Below are positions 30,952-39,471 of a DNA stretch of 53,523 bases, in pieces (positions within the stretch are counted from its first letter, which is position 1; each line of letters starts with the position of its first letter). The position numbers and the translations under genes are program-made. This stretch comes from Candidatus Ghiorseimicrobium undicola (GTDB taxonomy: Bacteria > Omnitrophota > Gorgyraeia > Ghiorseimicrobiales > Ghiorseimicrobiaceae), in contig PCWA01000007.1 of NCBI GenBank assembly GCA_002796125.1, positions 1-53,523 on the forward strand. Reading direction: 5' to 3'. The notes beneath the pieces were generated by a model. That model had not been told where the DNA came from. It saw nothing but the letters and a program-made list of their open reading frames with translations, and searched no databases.

Positions 30952-32384
30952 ATTATGAACCTGTGATAGGGCTGGAAGTCCATGTCCAGCTAAAGACAGA
31001 ATCGAAAATATTCTGCGGATGCCCGGCTAAATTCGGGGCCGGCCCCAATACACAAACTTGCCCTGTATGCCTGGGGCTTCCCGGCACCTTACCTGTATTA
31101 AATAAAAAAGTCCTTGAATACGGCGTAAAGACTGCTCTCGCGTTAAACTGTTCCATTCAGCCGTTTATTAAATTTGACCGCAAAAATTATTTTTACCCGG
31201 ATTTACCGAAAAATTATCAAATTTCACAATATGATCTTCCGCTTTCTTACAAGGGATATATCGACATAAATACAGACGGCAGCATAAGGCGCATAGGCAT
31301 AACCCGCCTGCACCTGGAAGAGGATGCGGGAAAGCTCCTGCATGAAGGCAGTGATGCCGCCTCAAGTTATGTTGATTTCAACCGAACCGGTATTCCACTG
31401 CTTGAGATTGTAAGCGAGCCGGATATTAATTCACCGCAAGAGGCCTACGAATACCTGACTTCACTAAAAGCCATATTAAAATACCTGGATATCTCCGATT
31501 GCGACATGGAAAAAGGCAGCCTGCGCTGCGACGCGAATATATCTATCCGCCCAAAAGGCGAAAAAAAACTCGGCACAAAAACCGAATTAAAAAATATGAA
31601 TTCATTTAAGGCGGTAAGGTCCGCCCTGGAATTTGAACTAATCCGCCAAACAAAAGCCAAAGAAAATAACCTAAAGATTACCCAGGAAACGCTTCTCTGG
31701 GACGAAAAAATGCAAAAGACAATTACCATGCGCACAAAAGAAGAAGCGCATGATTACCGCTATTTTCCCGAACCGGACCTGGTGCCTTTTGTAATTGAAG
31801 AAAAAGACATACTCAGCATAAAAAATAATCTTCCTGAGTTACCGCGCCAAAAATATAGCCGCCTGCTGGCGAGCTATGAGTTGTCCGAATATGAGGCCAA
31901 TATATTAACCAGCGACAAGAACCTGGCCGAATATTTTGAAATAGGGGCGCAGATATACAAAAATTATAAGAATCTTACCAATTGGATGCTGGGGGCGTTT
32001 TTGTCGGAATTAAACAACCGGAAAATCGCGCCGGAGAATTCTCCCGTGGCTGCCCGGGATTTAATAAACCTGCTGAAAATAACCGATGAAGGAAAAATAA
32101 ATAATCTTACCGCCAAAGCGGTACTGACGGAAATGTTTAACTCCGGCAAAAGCGCCGATGTGATAATAAAAGATAAAAATCTCGCCCAGATTTCCGATAA
32201 AGGCATGTTATCTAAAATAATAGATGAAACGATAAAAGAAAATCCCTCCCCGGTCAGCGACTATAAAAACGGAAAAGAAAACGCCCTGATGTTTATCATG
32301 GGACAGGCGATGAAAAAAGCAAAAGGCAAAGCAAATCCTAAAATAATAAACGAGCTCTTAAAAGAAAGGATGAAAAATGCGTAA
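30948..32384 (+). CDS. gatB: Asp-tRNA(Asn)/Glu-tRNA(Gln) amidotransferase subunit B
   Basis: The 478-residue subunit that binds and phosphorylates the mischarged aminoacyl-tRNA. It begins EPVIGLEVHVQLKTESKIFCGC, and a zinc knuckle is formed by the CGC and CPVCLG cysteines. LHLEEDAGK, DFNRTGIPLLEIVSEPDI, RCDANISI and RYFPEPDLVP are conserved GatB blocks. The C-terminal YqeY-like tail begins near 330 and contains GKANPKIINELLKERM. The gene overlaps gatA (4 nt) and ctpA (8 nt). Confidence 0.97.
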   Translation: MNYEPVIGLEVHVQLKTESKIFCGCPAKFGAGPNTQTCPVCLGLPGTLPVLNKKVLEYGVKTALALNCSIQPFIKFDRKNYFYPDLPKNYQISQYDLPLSYKGYIDINTDGSIRRIGITRLHLEEDAGKLLHEGSDAASSYVDFNRTGIPLLEIVSEPDINSPQEAYEYLTSLKAILKYLDISDCDMEKGSLRCDANISIRPKGEKKLGTKTELKNMNSFKAVRSALEFELIRQTKAKENNLKITQETLLWDEKMQKTITMRTKEEAHDYRYFPEPDLVPFVIEEKDILSIKNNLPELPRQKYSRLLASYELSEYEANILTSDKNLAEYFEIGAQIYKNYKNLTNWMLGAFLSELNNRKIAPENSPVAARDLINLLKITDEGKINNLTAKAVLTEMFNSGKSADVIIKDKNLAQISDKGMLSKIIDETIKENPSPVSDYKNGKENALMFIMGQAMKKAKGKANPKIINELLKERMKNA

Positions 32385-33651
32385 TAAATTTTTTACCGCT
32401 ATTATTCTTTTGATTTTCGCGGCTTTGATCTTTACCGCGCACATTTGCGGTTTTGGGCAAAAACAAAGCGAAAAAGACCAAACCTATAAACAGTTGGACT
32501 TATTTGCCGATGTTTTCGCCTATGTCAAAGAAGACTACGTAAAGGAAATGACAAGCAAAGAACTAATCTATGGAGCGCTAAAAGGCATGCTTTCAAATCT
32601 GGACGCTCACAGCTTATTTTTAGATCCGGACGCCTATAACGAGCTTAAAATCGACACGGAGGGAAAATTCGGAGGCTTAGGCATTGAAATAACCATACGG
32701 GAGGGGCTAATCACCATAATAACCCCGATCGAAGATACGCCGGCATGGAAGGCAGGTTTAAAAAGCGGCGATCGAATAGTAAAAATCGGCGATGAGGTTA
32801 CGCGGGGATACTCTCTTATGGATGCGGTAAAGAAAATGAGAGGCAAGCCCGGGACAAAAATCACGATCACCATATTAAGAGAAAAAGAAAATAAGCTCAT
32901 GGACTTTACCATTGTCCGCGACATAATTAAAATAAAAGATATCAAAGAAGCGAAAATCCTTGAAGACGGCATCGCCTATATACGCCTTTCTGAATTCAGG
33001 GAAAATACCGCCAAAGAACTGCAGAATAAATTAAAAAAATTAACCTCTGAAGGAATGCTGGCCTTGATTATCGACCTGCGCAATAATCCGGGCGGGCTGT
33101 TGAGCGCGGCCGTAGACGTTGCGGAACAATTTATCGAAAAAAACAAAATTGTGGTTTCTACCCAAGGGCGCGACGAAGAGAAAAAAATAGAATTTAAATC
33201 GGGTTTTAATAATCCGCTGATTGATATTCCCGCCGTTGTGATGATAAACGAAGGAAGCGCTTCAGGAAGTGAAATTTTAGCCGGCTGCCTGCAGGATTAC
33301 AAACGCGCGATAATATTAGGCACAAAATCATTCGGTAAGGGCTCCGTGCAGACGCTGATCCCGCTTGCGGACGGCTCTGCCATAAAACTCACAACCAGTA
33401 TTTATTTTACTCCCGCAGGGCGCATGATCCACGAAAAAGGCATCATGCCGGACATCTTAGTTGAAAAAATGGAAATCAAAAAAAATGAAGAGGTAAAAGA
33501 CGATCCGAACCTGGCGGGAGAAATATTCGATAAGCTGGAAGATGAAAACGCCGAACATAAAAAGGAAGAAGGCTACCGCCAAGACAATCAAATATTAGCC
33601 GCTATTGATGTATTAAAAGCGGTATTGATATATAAGAATAATGAAAAATAA
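32377..33651 (+). CDS. ctpA: C-terminal processing peptidase (S41 family)
   Basis: A periplasmic serine protease, 424 residues. A membrane anchor or signal (about 5-25) is followed by a PDZ domain (about 85-170, GGLGIEITIREGLITIITPIEDTPA ... GDRIVKIGDE) and the S41 core: LIIDLRNNPGGLL, the nucleophile region NEGSASGSEILAG and the general-base Lys in TKSFGKGSVQT. A Lys/Glu-rich tail follows. Members trim C-termini of periplasmic or cell-wall enzymes, often with NlpI-like partners. It overlaps gatB by 8 nt and the YibQ-type gene by 11 nt. ctp plus divergent deacetylase is a frequent envelope pair. Confidence 0.93.
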   Translation: MRNKFFTAIILLIFAALIFTAHICGFGQKQSEKDQTYKQLDLFADVFAYVKEDYVKEMTSKELIYGALKGMLSNLDAHSLFLDPDAYNELKIDTEGKFGGLGIEITIREGLITIITPIEDTPAWKAGLKSGDRIVKIGDEVTRGYSLMDAVKKMRGKPGTKITITILREKENKLMDFTIVRDIIKIKDIKEAKILEDGIAYIRLSEFRENTAKELQNKLKKLTSEGMLALIIDLRNNPGGLLSAAVDVAEQFIEKNKIVVSTQGRDEEKKIEFKSGFNNPLIDIPAVVMINEGSASGSEILAGCLQDYKRAIILGTKSFGKGSVQTLIPLADGSAIKLTTSIYFTPAGRMIHEKGIMPDILVEKMEIKKNEEVKDDPNLAGEIFDKLEDENAEHKKEEGYRQDNQILAAIDVLKAVLIYKNNEK

Positions 33652-34495
33652 AATTATAACCGTACTCTCGATTATTATAATCATTCAATCATTCTTCCTG
33701 ATAAAACTGCTAAAAACGGGGATAAAACCAAAGCCGCTAAAGCAAGAGGCCAGCCAAGCACAAAAACAAACCCGCCCCGCCGAAGAAACACCCGATGAAA
33801 CGCCTCCGGAAAAAGCCCGTGATCAGGAAAAGCGGATAAAAATTGCCATCATCATAGACGACTGGGGCTATAATATTAAGAATCTGGATATACTGCAAAC
33901 TATGCGTTATCCCATAACGCTGTCAATCCTGCCAAACCTTGCTTATTCCCGGCGTATTGACCAAGAAGCGCATGATCTGGGTTTTGAAACAATGCTGCAC
34001 TTACCGCTGGAACCGCATAAAAGTAAAAATATGGCCCTTGAGAAAAATACAATCATGACAACAATGACTGATAAAGAAATAATATCTATTTTAAAAAATG
34101 CCCTGGAAAACATTCCGCATGCCAAGGGGGTATCAAACCACCAGGGATCAAAAGCAACCGGCGACCAAAGAGTAATAAAAACCATATTTAAAATACTGAA
34201 AGAAAAGGATTTATTTTTTGTGGATAGCTTAACCAGTAAATCGGTCTGCGCTAAAGTTGCCTCGGAATTCAATATGAAATTTGCCGCCCGCTCCGTATTT
34301 CTGGATAATCAATTAAACGAAAAATATATAGAAAATCAGATGTGGATCCTGGTAAAAAAAGCTAAATCAAGCGGCAACGCCATCGGCATAGGCCACGACA
34401 GGCGCCCAACCCTTGAAGTATTAAGCCGCATCATGCCGTCGATAGCGGAAAATGAAGGCGTAGAATTCGTCTTTGCCTCAGAGTTAACGCGATGA
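33641..34495 (+). CDS. Divergent polysaccharide deacetylase (YibQ family)
   Basis: A 284-residue protein with an N-terminal membrane anchor (about 5-25), a Pro/Glu-rich linker, and a NodB-like domain (about 65-284). Family blocks are IAIIIDDWGYN, ITLSILPNLAYS, GFETMLHLPLEP, KGVSNHQGSKAT and AIGIGHDRRPTLEVL. This is the COG2861 group, usually next to ctp and often to the EnvC-type amidase activator. Substrate unknown; a peptidoglycan or envelope-polysaccharide role is expected. It overlaps ctpA (11 nt) and tsaD (4 nt). Confidence 0.88.
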   Translation: MKNKIITVLSIIIIIQSFFLIKLLKTGIKPKPLKQEASQAQKQTRPAEETPDETPPEKARDQEKRIKIAIIIDDWGYNIKNLDILQTMRYPITLSILPNLAYSRRIDQEAHDLGFETMLHLPLEPHKSKNMALEKNTIMTTMTDKEIISILKNALENIPHAKGVSNHQGSKATGDQRVIKTIFKILKEKDLFFVDSLTSKSVCAKVASEFNMKFAARSVFLDNQLNEKYIENQMWILVKKAKSSGNAIGIGHDRRPTLEVLSRIMPSIAENEGVEFVFASELTR

Positions 34496-35478
34496 TCATT
34501 CTCGGCATTGAAACATCCTGCGACGAAACATCAGCCGCCTTAGTAAAAAACGGCTCTTATGTTCTTTCTAATATTGTCGCATCCAGCTTGAAACTGCACC
34601 GAAAGTACGGCGGCGTAATACCGGAAATTGCCTCCCGCGCTCAACTGGAATACATACAGCCGGTAGTAAGCACGGCCCTGAAGGAAGCAAAAATAAAAAT
34701 TAAAGATATTGATTTAATAGCCGTCACAAAAGGCCCCGGATTAGGCGGATCTTTATTGATCGGCCTGTCATTTGCCAAGGCTTTAAGTTTTGCCATAAAG
34801 AAACCTTTTATCGGAATAGACCATATACAGGCGCACCTGTATGCCCCGGCCCTTTCGCAAAAAATAAAGCCGCCTTTCGTTGGCCTGGTGGTATCCGGAG
34901 GGCATACCAGTTTATTTTTCGTAAAAAATTTCCTATCGTTTAAATTGCTCGGGCACACAGTCGATGATGCCATAGGAGAAGCATTTGATAAAGTAGCCAA
35001 AATCATGGGTTTGGCCTACCCCGGCGGGCCGCTGGTAGAAAAACTCGCCCGGCGCTGTAAAAACAGCAAAATACGCTTTACATGCGGCAGGCTGGATAGA
35101 AAATTGGATTTCAGTTTCAGCGGGATAAAAACCGCGGTCTTATACAAGGTCAACTCTTTAAACGGAAAAATTTCTTTTCGGGATAAAACCGGCATCGCGC
35201 ATGCCTTCCAGGAAGCGGTTTTTGATGACGTAGTAAAAAAATCTTTGCTTGCCTGCGAAAGCAAAAAGACAAAACGCTTAGTTATCGGAGGCGGGGTGGC
35301 ATCAAATATGCGCTTTCGTCAAAAGCTAATGCAGGCAGCGCTAAAAAACAGAATAAAAATATATTTTCCTGAACATAACTACTGCCTTGATAACGCGGCA
35401 ATGATCGCCGGATTAGCATATCACTTATATAAAAAAATGGGCGGCTCTAAGTTAAGCATGCAAATTGAGCCAACTTAA
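34492..35478 (+). CDS. tsaD: tRNA N6-adenosine threonylcarbamoyltransferase
   Basis: Transfers threonylcarbamoyl to A37 of ANN-decoding tRNAs, with TsaB and TsaE. The 328-residue ASKHA-fold protein begins ILGIETSCDETSAALV. The iron/zinc ligand pair is His111 and His115 in IGIDHIQAHLYAP, the same numbering as in E. coli. GLVVSGGHTSLF and GEAFDKVAKIMGLAYPGGP follow, and the third ligand lies in the DNAAMIAGL block. Overlaps the deacetylase by 4 nt. tsaB, tsaC and tsaE are not in the window. Confidence 0.96.
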   Translation: MIILGIETSCDETSAALVKNGSYVLSNIVASSLKLHRKYGGVIPEIASRAQLEYIQPVVSTALKEAKIKIKDIDLIAVTKGPGLGGSLLIGLSFAKALSFAIKKPFIGIDHIQAHLYAPALSQKIKPPFVGLVVSGGHTSLFFVKNFLSFKLLGHTVDDAIGEAFDKVAKIMGLAYPGGPLVEKLARRCKNSKIRFTCGRLDRKLDFSFSGIKTAVLYKVNSLNGKISFRDKTGIAHAFQEAVFDDVVKKSLLACESKKTKRLVIGGGVASNMRFRQKLMQAALKNRIKIYFPEHNYCLDNAAMIAGLAYHLYKKMGGSKLSMQIEPT

Positions 35479-35497
35479 AAAGTGAGGAGGACACAAG

Positions 35498-35929
35498 ATG
35501 CTCTCTACTTATGATGTTATTATCAGGCTTGTTCTATCGGCTCTTTTAGGGGGATTAGTCGGCATTGAACGCGAAGTGCATAAACGCGAAGCGGGACTGC
35601 GCACGCACATACTGGTCAGCCTGGGTTCAACACTGATTATGTTGACATCAATGCATATTTTTGATATATATAATTATGCCGGCGGCATCGATCCTTCACG
35701 AATAGCGGCCGGGGTGGTTACCGGCATAGGATTTATCGGCGCCGGAACCATTATACGTAACCGCGAGGCAATAAAAGGACTTACAACAGCAGCCAGCATC
35801 TGGACAGTATCAGCCATCGGCCTTGCGGTAGGCTGCGGATTTATATCTGCCGCCTGCACCGCAACAATTTTAGTACTTTTAGTTTTATTGGCATTGCGTA
35901 ATATTGAGCGAGTAATCAGAAAACAATAA
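35498..35929 (+). CDS. MgtC/SapB-family membrane protein
   Basis: A 143-residue protein with four to five membrane helices. Signature: LSALLGGLVGIEREVHKREAGLRTHILVSLGS near the N-terminus, then VTGIGFIGAGTIIRN and GLTTAASIWTVSAIGLAVG. It lacks the C-terminal cytoplasmic domain of Salmonella MgtC, so it is the short SapB type. Members are linked to magnesium limitation or F-ATPase control in some hosts; function here is unknown. A gaggagg site precedes it, 19 nt after tsaD. Confidence 0.88.
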   Translation: MLSTYDVIIRLVLSALLGGLVGIEREVHKREAGLRTHILVSLGSTLIMLTSMHIFDIYNYAGGIDPSRIAAGVVTGIGFIGAGTIIRNREAIKGLTTAASIWTVSAIGLAVGCGFISAACTATILVLLVLLALRNIERVIRKQ

Positions 35930-35980
35930 AAGATTAAAGCAAGGCCGCAAGGCTCACTAAAATGAAGGGGGGTGAAGTGA

Positions 35981-36490
35981 ATGGCAATTAAAGACAGAAA
36001 ACACACAAATGAAGAAAAAATCCTGGATGTAGATGCCAGTATGCAGGGCTCGCTTTGTTTCAAGGATCCTGTCAACTTACGCATAAACGGTAAGTTTGAG
36101 GGAGTGCTGGAAACCAGGGGTGACCTTACAGTTACCGAAAACGCGGTTGTCAGCGCGCGCATAATCGGCGATAATATTACGATTTCCGGCCATGTAAAAG
36201 GAGAGATACTCGCAAGAGAAAGACTGACGCTTTTAGATCCGGCGGTTGTAGAAGGCACTATAAAAACTTCACGTCTTGTCGTGGGAGAAGGCGCGCGGTT
36301 CGAAGGCCACTGCCACATGCTTGAAGACGTGCTGGGAGTCGAAGAATTAGCCAAATATCTGGATTTAGACCGCAAATCAATCGTTGATTGGGCTGATTCC
36401 GGCAAAGTTCCCGCCTATAAAGACGGTAACGAATGGCGATTCGAACGCAATAAAATAGACGAATGGGTTGCAAGCGGAGCTGTAAAGTAA
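35981..36490 (+). CDS. Bactofilin fused to an excisionase-type HTH domain
   Basis: 169 residues. The core at about 12-115 is a bactofilin right-handed beta-helix (SMQGSLCFKDPVNLRINGKFEG, SARIIGDNITISGHVKGEI, VEGTIKTSRLVVGEGARFEGH). Bactofilins polymerise into filaments that position envelope machinery. Residues about 118-168 form a MerR/excisionase-like winged helix (LGVEELAKYLDLDRKSIVDWADSGKVPAYK ... WRFERNKIDEWV). The combination would couple a polymer to DNA or to a protein partner. A gaaggggggtg site precedes the start. The next gene encodes a similar HTH with a membrane anchor. Separate bactofilin and HTH roles are established; the joint role is inference. Confidence 0.85.
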   Translation: MAIKDRKHTNEEKILDVDASMQGSLCFKDPVNLRINGKFEGVLETRGDLTVTENAVVSARIIGDNITISGHVKGEILARERLTLLDPAVVEGTIKTSRLVVGEGARFEGHCHMLEDVLGVEELAKYLDLDRKSIVDWADSGKVPAYKDGNEWRFERNKIDEWVASGAVK

Positions 36491-36608
36491 AATACGAAGG
36501 CTGCCTTATTGCTCATTTTGTCAAAATTCTAATTTAACCTATCTTCCTTAAAAAAATATTTTACGGATAGGAAAGGCGTAAGCTTTTTTGTTTTACGGAG
36601 GCATAAAA

Positions 36609-36914
36609 GTGACAGAAAAACTGATTACGGTCAGGGATGTATCGCGAATTTTGGGAATTTCCGAAAAAGAGGTAATTGAGCTTTCCGAAGACGGAGTTAT
36701 CCCCGCATACAAAATCGCGGGCACTCATTTGCGCTTTAGAAGAGAACAGATCCAACGCATAAAGCAAATGGATACGATACAATTCAAAACAAAAACAAAA
36801 CAAATTAAATACTCGCTCACTGAGCGGATAATTGACTTTATATATTTTAATGATTTTTACATACTGGCGTTAGTTTTAATCGCGGCCATGATTTATATAA
36901 TCTACAGGCAATGA
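36609..36914 (+). CDS. Membrane-anchored excisionase-type HTH protein
   Basis: 101 residues. Residues about 4-55 form a DNA-binding winged helix (LITVRDVSRILGISEKEVIELSEDGVIPAYK ... HLRFRREQIQRI), similar in sequence to the C-terminal domain of the preceding bactofilin fusion. A basic linker leads to one C-terminal membrane helix (about 80-98, FYILALVLIAAMIYIIY). The GTG at 36609 is chosen because ggagg (36597-36601) precedes it; an earlier in-frame start lacks support. It overlaps larB by 4 nt. A membrane-tethered HTH next to a bactofilin-HTH suggests a pair with related binding sites. Confidence 0.82.
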   Translation: MTEKLITVRDVSRILGISEKEVIELSEDGVIPAYKIAGTHLRFRREQIQRIKQMDTIQFKTKTKQIKYSLTERIIDFIYFNDFYILALVLIAAMIYIIYRQ

Positions 36915-37576
36915 AACATAGAGGGTATCGGGATTTGGGTTTTGCCAAGATTGACATAGATAGGCAAAAGCGGCGCGGTTTTCCGGAAGTTGTATATTGC
37001 CCCGGAAAAAAAAGGGAACAAATAAAAAATATCGCCCGGATTATCTTAAAAGAAAAGCATACGCTAATTTTAAGTAAAATACAACCGGCTATATATAAAT
37101 ATCTTAAAAAGTTTTACCCGAAATTAAAATTCAGCCCGCTGGCAAATCTCGCCTATATAAAAAGCAAAGACACTACCGCGAAAAAAGGCACTATTCTAAT
37201 CGTCAGCGCAGGCACGGCTGATCTTCCGGTCGCTGAAGAAGCGGCATTAACAGCGGAAATACTGGGCAGCCCTGTTAGGCGCCTCTTTGACGTCGGCGTA
37301 GCCGGTATGCACCGCCTGCTGGATAACAATAAAATGCTGCGGGAAGCTTCGGTGGTTATAGTTGTCGCGGGGATGGAAGGAGCGCTGGCGAGCATCGTCA
37401 GCGGCATGGTGAAAACACCGGTCATTGCCGTGCCTACAAGCGTGGGCTACGGCGCGAGTTTTAATGGGCTCTCAGCCCTATTGACAATGCTAAACAGCTG
37501 CTCGCCGGGAATCGCGGCGGTAAACATAGATAACGGTTTTGGCGCGGGATATTTCGCCAATTTAATCAACAAATAA
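36911..37576 (+). CDS. larB: Nickel-pincer cofactor biosynthesis protein LarB (AIR-carboxylase-like)
   Basis: A 221-residue protein. LarB carboxylates and hydrolyses nicotinic acid adenine dinucleotide in the first step to the NPN (nickel-pincer) cofactor of lactate racemase and relatives. The N-terminal YRDLGFAKIDIDRQKRRGFPEVVYCPGK and the PurE-like core (LIVSAGTADLPVAEEAALTAE, FDVGVAGMHRLL, VVAGMEGALASIVSGMV, VPTSVGYGA) are characteristic. larC, larE and larA are not adjacent, so the other steps must be elsewhere. The gene overlaps the HTH gene by 4 nt (ATGA). Confidence 0.92.
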   Translation: MKHRGYRDLGFAKIDIDRQKRRGFPEVVYCPGKKREQIKNIARIILKEKHTLILSKIQPAIYKYLKKFYPKLKFSPLANLAYIKSKDTTAKKGTILIVSAGTADLPVAEEAALTAEILGSPVRRLFDVGVAGMHRLLDNNKMLREASVVIVVAGMEGALASIVSGMVKTPVIAVPTSVGYGASFNGLSALLTMLNSCSPGIAAVNIDNGFGAGYFANLINK

Positions 37577-37594
37577 CCGCACAGAACCGCCTGG

Positions 37595-37617
37595 ATTGTC
37601 CGGCCGAGCCGGATAAT
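37595..37617. repeat. REP-like palindrome after larB
   Basis: attgtccggc (37595-37604) pairs with gccggataat (37608-37617) with one G-U. The context ctgg-palindrome-gac matches the element at 20634-20654. Confidence 0.6.
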
Positions 37618-37635
37618 GACAAAAAAAAATAACAA

Positions 37636-38040
37636 ATGATTTCACTAAACACCGCGGTAAAGTTTCACGGTCATCTCGGCCCATGGCTGGTATTAGGCCT
37701 CTTGATGGGTGAATACGGGATTAAAAAAATAAAAGCCGCGAAATATTTCGGCTTATCAATAGAGGTAAGCGGTTTGCATTCAAAACCGCGCTCTTGCATG
37801 ATTGACGGCCTTCAGCTTTCAACCGGCTGCACCATGGGAAAAGGAAATATTAAAATCCTAAAATCAAAAGTGATTTTCGCGAATTTTATAAACGCCAAAA
37901 ACGGTAAAAAAATCCGCGTATCTTTAAAAAATGAAATTTTTAATAAAATTAATTTTACCGATGGGCATTCAGCCTGTGAAACACTGGCAAAAAAACTATA
38001 TAAAAATAAACCGGACAATCTTTTTGTTGCCACGGAATAA
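37636..38040 (+). CDS. FmdE-family protein
   Basis: 134 residues. The pattern AVKFHGHLGPWLVLGLLMG, then SCMIDGLQLSTGCTMGKGN, is the FmdE family (formylmethanofuran dehydrogenase subunit E-like). Methanogen FmdE homologues are associated with tungsten or molybdenum formylmethanofuran dehydrogenase, but bacterial members have no firm role and sometimes lie near C1 or metal-cofactor genes. There is no C-terminal zinc-ribbon, so this is the short form. It lies 59 nt upstream of acsC, which suggests a link to the Wood-Ljungdahl genes. Confidence 0.82.
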   Translation: MISLNTAVKFHGHLGPWLVLGLLMGEYGIKKIKAAKYFGLSIEVSGLHSKPRSCMIDGLQLSTGCTMGKGNIKILKSKVIFANFINAKNGKKIRVSLKNEIFNKINFTDGHSACETLAKKLYKNKPDNLFVATE

Positions 38041-38099
38041 AAAGGTTTTTTCTTGATAGTCAATACTTACGATTCGTTATTTTTAAAAGGAGGAATTAA

Positions 38100-39443
38100 A
38101 TGGCTTTTTCAGGTCTAGACATCTATAAGCTTCTGCCAAAAACAAACTGCCGTAAATGCGGTTTTCCAACCTGCCTGGCTTTTGCCATGCAGCTGGCTAA
38201 AAAAGCGGTATCTGTAGAAAAATGCCCGGAAATAACCGCAGCTGCCAAGGCGGCATTGGAAGCTTCGGCACAGCCGCCAATTAAGCTGATAACTGTTGGC
38301 GAAGGCGAACAAAAGCTAGAAATCGGCAATGAAAATGTCCTTTTTCGCCATGAAGAAAAATTCTTTCATCCGGCCGGCGTCGGTATAATCATAAATGACG
38401 CCGCTTCAGATGAAGAAATAAAAAACAGGGTTGAACACGTCAATAAGCTTTCTTTTGAGCGTATCGGACAGCAGATATCCGTAAATCTGATAGCCGTGCG
38501 CCAGGCAGGTTCCGATAAAGCAAGGTTTGAGGCGGTTGTTAAAAAAGTTGCCGAGCTGACAAAACTGGGCATTGTGCTGATCTCAGCCGATGCCGCGTCA
38601 CTTAAAGCCGCGGCCGCGCATATAGCTAAACGTAAACCAATTATTCACGCCGCGAATAAAGAGAATTATCAAGAGTTGGCGGCAGCCGCGAAAGAACTTT
38701 CTCTGCCGCTGGTAGTAAAAGCGGATACGCTTGAAGAATTATCCGAGCTGATCCCGGCGGTTAATTCGGCAGGCGCCAACGATTTAATTCTTCAGACAGG
38801 CGATAAGCCAGTAAACAAAAAAATCTGGGACCTTACCCAGATACGGCGCATGCCGCTTAAGAAAAATAACCGCGTTTTCGGATACCCGTCGCTTACCGTT
38901 ATAAAAAGTAACGATACTTACGAACAAGTTATCGAGGCCTGCGACTATATCTTAAAGTATACCGGGATAGTTCTGCTGGAGGGATTTGAGGCCTATCAAA
39001 TACTGCCGATTCTAACCTTAAGGCAGAACATCTATACCGATCCGCAAAAACCTCTACAGGTAGAGCCGAAGGCATACCCGATAGGACAGGTCAATGAAAA
39101 TTCGCCGGTATTAATAACCACGAATTTTTCATTATCATACTATACGGTCTTAGGAGAGGTGGAGGCAAGTAAAATACCGGCCTTCTTAATAAGCGTGGAT
39201 ACAGAAGGCATGTCCGTATTAACCGCTTGGGCCGCGGAAAAGTTCACGCCGGATAAAATTAATGAATCGATCAAAAAATTCGGCATACCCGAAAAGGTAA
39301 AACATAAAAATATCGTAATCCCCGGCTATGTTGCCGTAATGAGCGGAGATTTAGAAGAAAAATCCGGATACAGAATAATCGTCGGGCCAAGGGAAGCGGC
39401 CGGAATACCCAGTTTTCTAAAAAATATACAAAAGGCCGGATAA
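38100..39443 (+). CDS. acsC: CODH/ACS complex gamma subunit (corrinoid iron-sulfur protein, large)
   Basis: The large subunit of the corrinoid/FeS protein that carries the methyl group to acetyl-CoA synthase in the Wood-Ljungdahl pathway; 447 residues. The N-terminal [4Fe-4S] domain has Cys17, Cys20, Cys25 and Cys42 (CRKCGFPTCLAFAMQLA ... EKCP). A TIM-barrel-like middle part is followed by a C-terminal cobalamin-binding domain (about 330-447). aggagg precedes the start. It opens a five-gene run with RACo, cooC/acsF, acsD and acsE. Bacterial (AcsC) and archaeal (CdhE) forms are similar; the context is bacterial. Confidence 0.94.
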   Translation: MAFSGLDIYKLLPKTNCRKCGFPTCLAFAMQLAKKAVSVEKCPEITAAAKAALEASAQPPIKLITVGEGEQKLEIGNENVLFRHEEKFFHPAGVGIIINDAASDEEIKNRVEHVNKLSFERIGQQISVNLIAVRQAGSDKARFEAVVKKVAELTKLGIVLISADAASLKAAAAHIAKRKPIIHAANKENYQELAAAAKELSLPLVVKADTLEELSELIPAVNSAGANDLILQTGDKPVNKKIWDLTQIRRMPLKKNNRVFGYPSLTVIKSNDTYEQVIEACDYILKYTGIVLLEGFEAYQILPILTLRQNIYTDPQKPLQVEPKAYPIGQVNENSPVLITTNFSLSYYTVLGEVEASKIPAFLISVDTEGMSVLTAWAAEKFTPDKINESIKKFGIPEKVKHKNIVIPGYVAVMSGDLEEKSGYRIIVGPREAAGIPSFLKNIQKAG

Positions 39444-39471
39444 AAAAGGGATCAGGCCAATTTTTTAATTT

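Noticed and set aside
35674-36405. 243-codon minus-strand ORF
   Set aside because: It lies antisense to the well-supported MgtC and bactofilin-HTH genes and its composition is that of a shadow frame.
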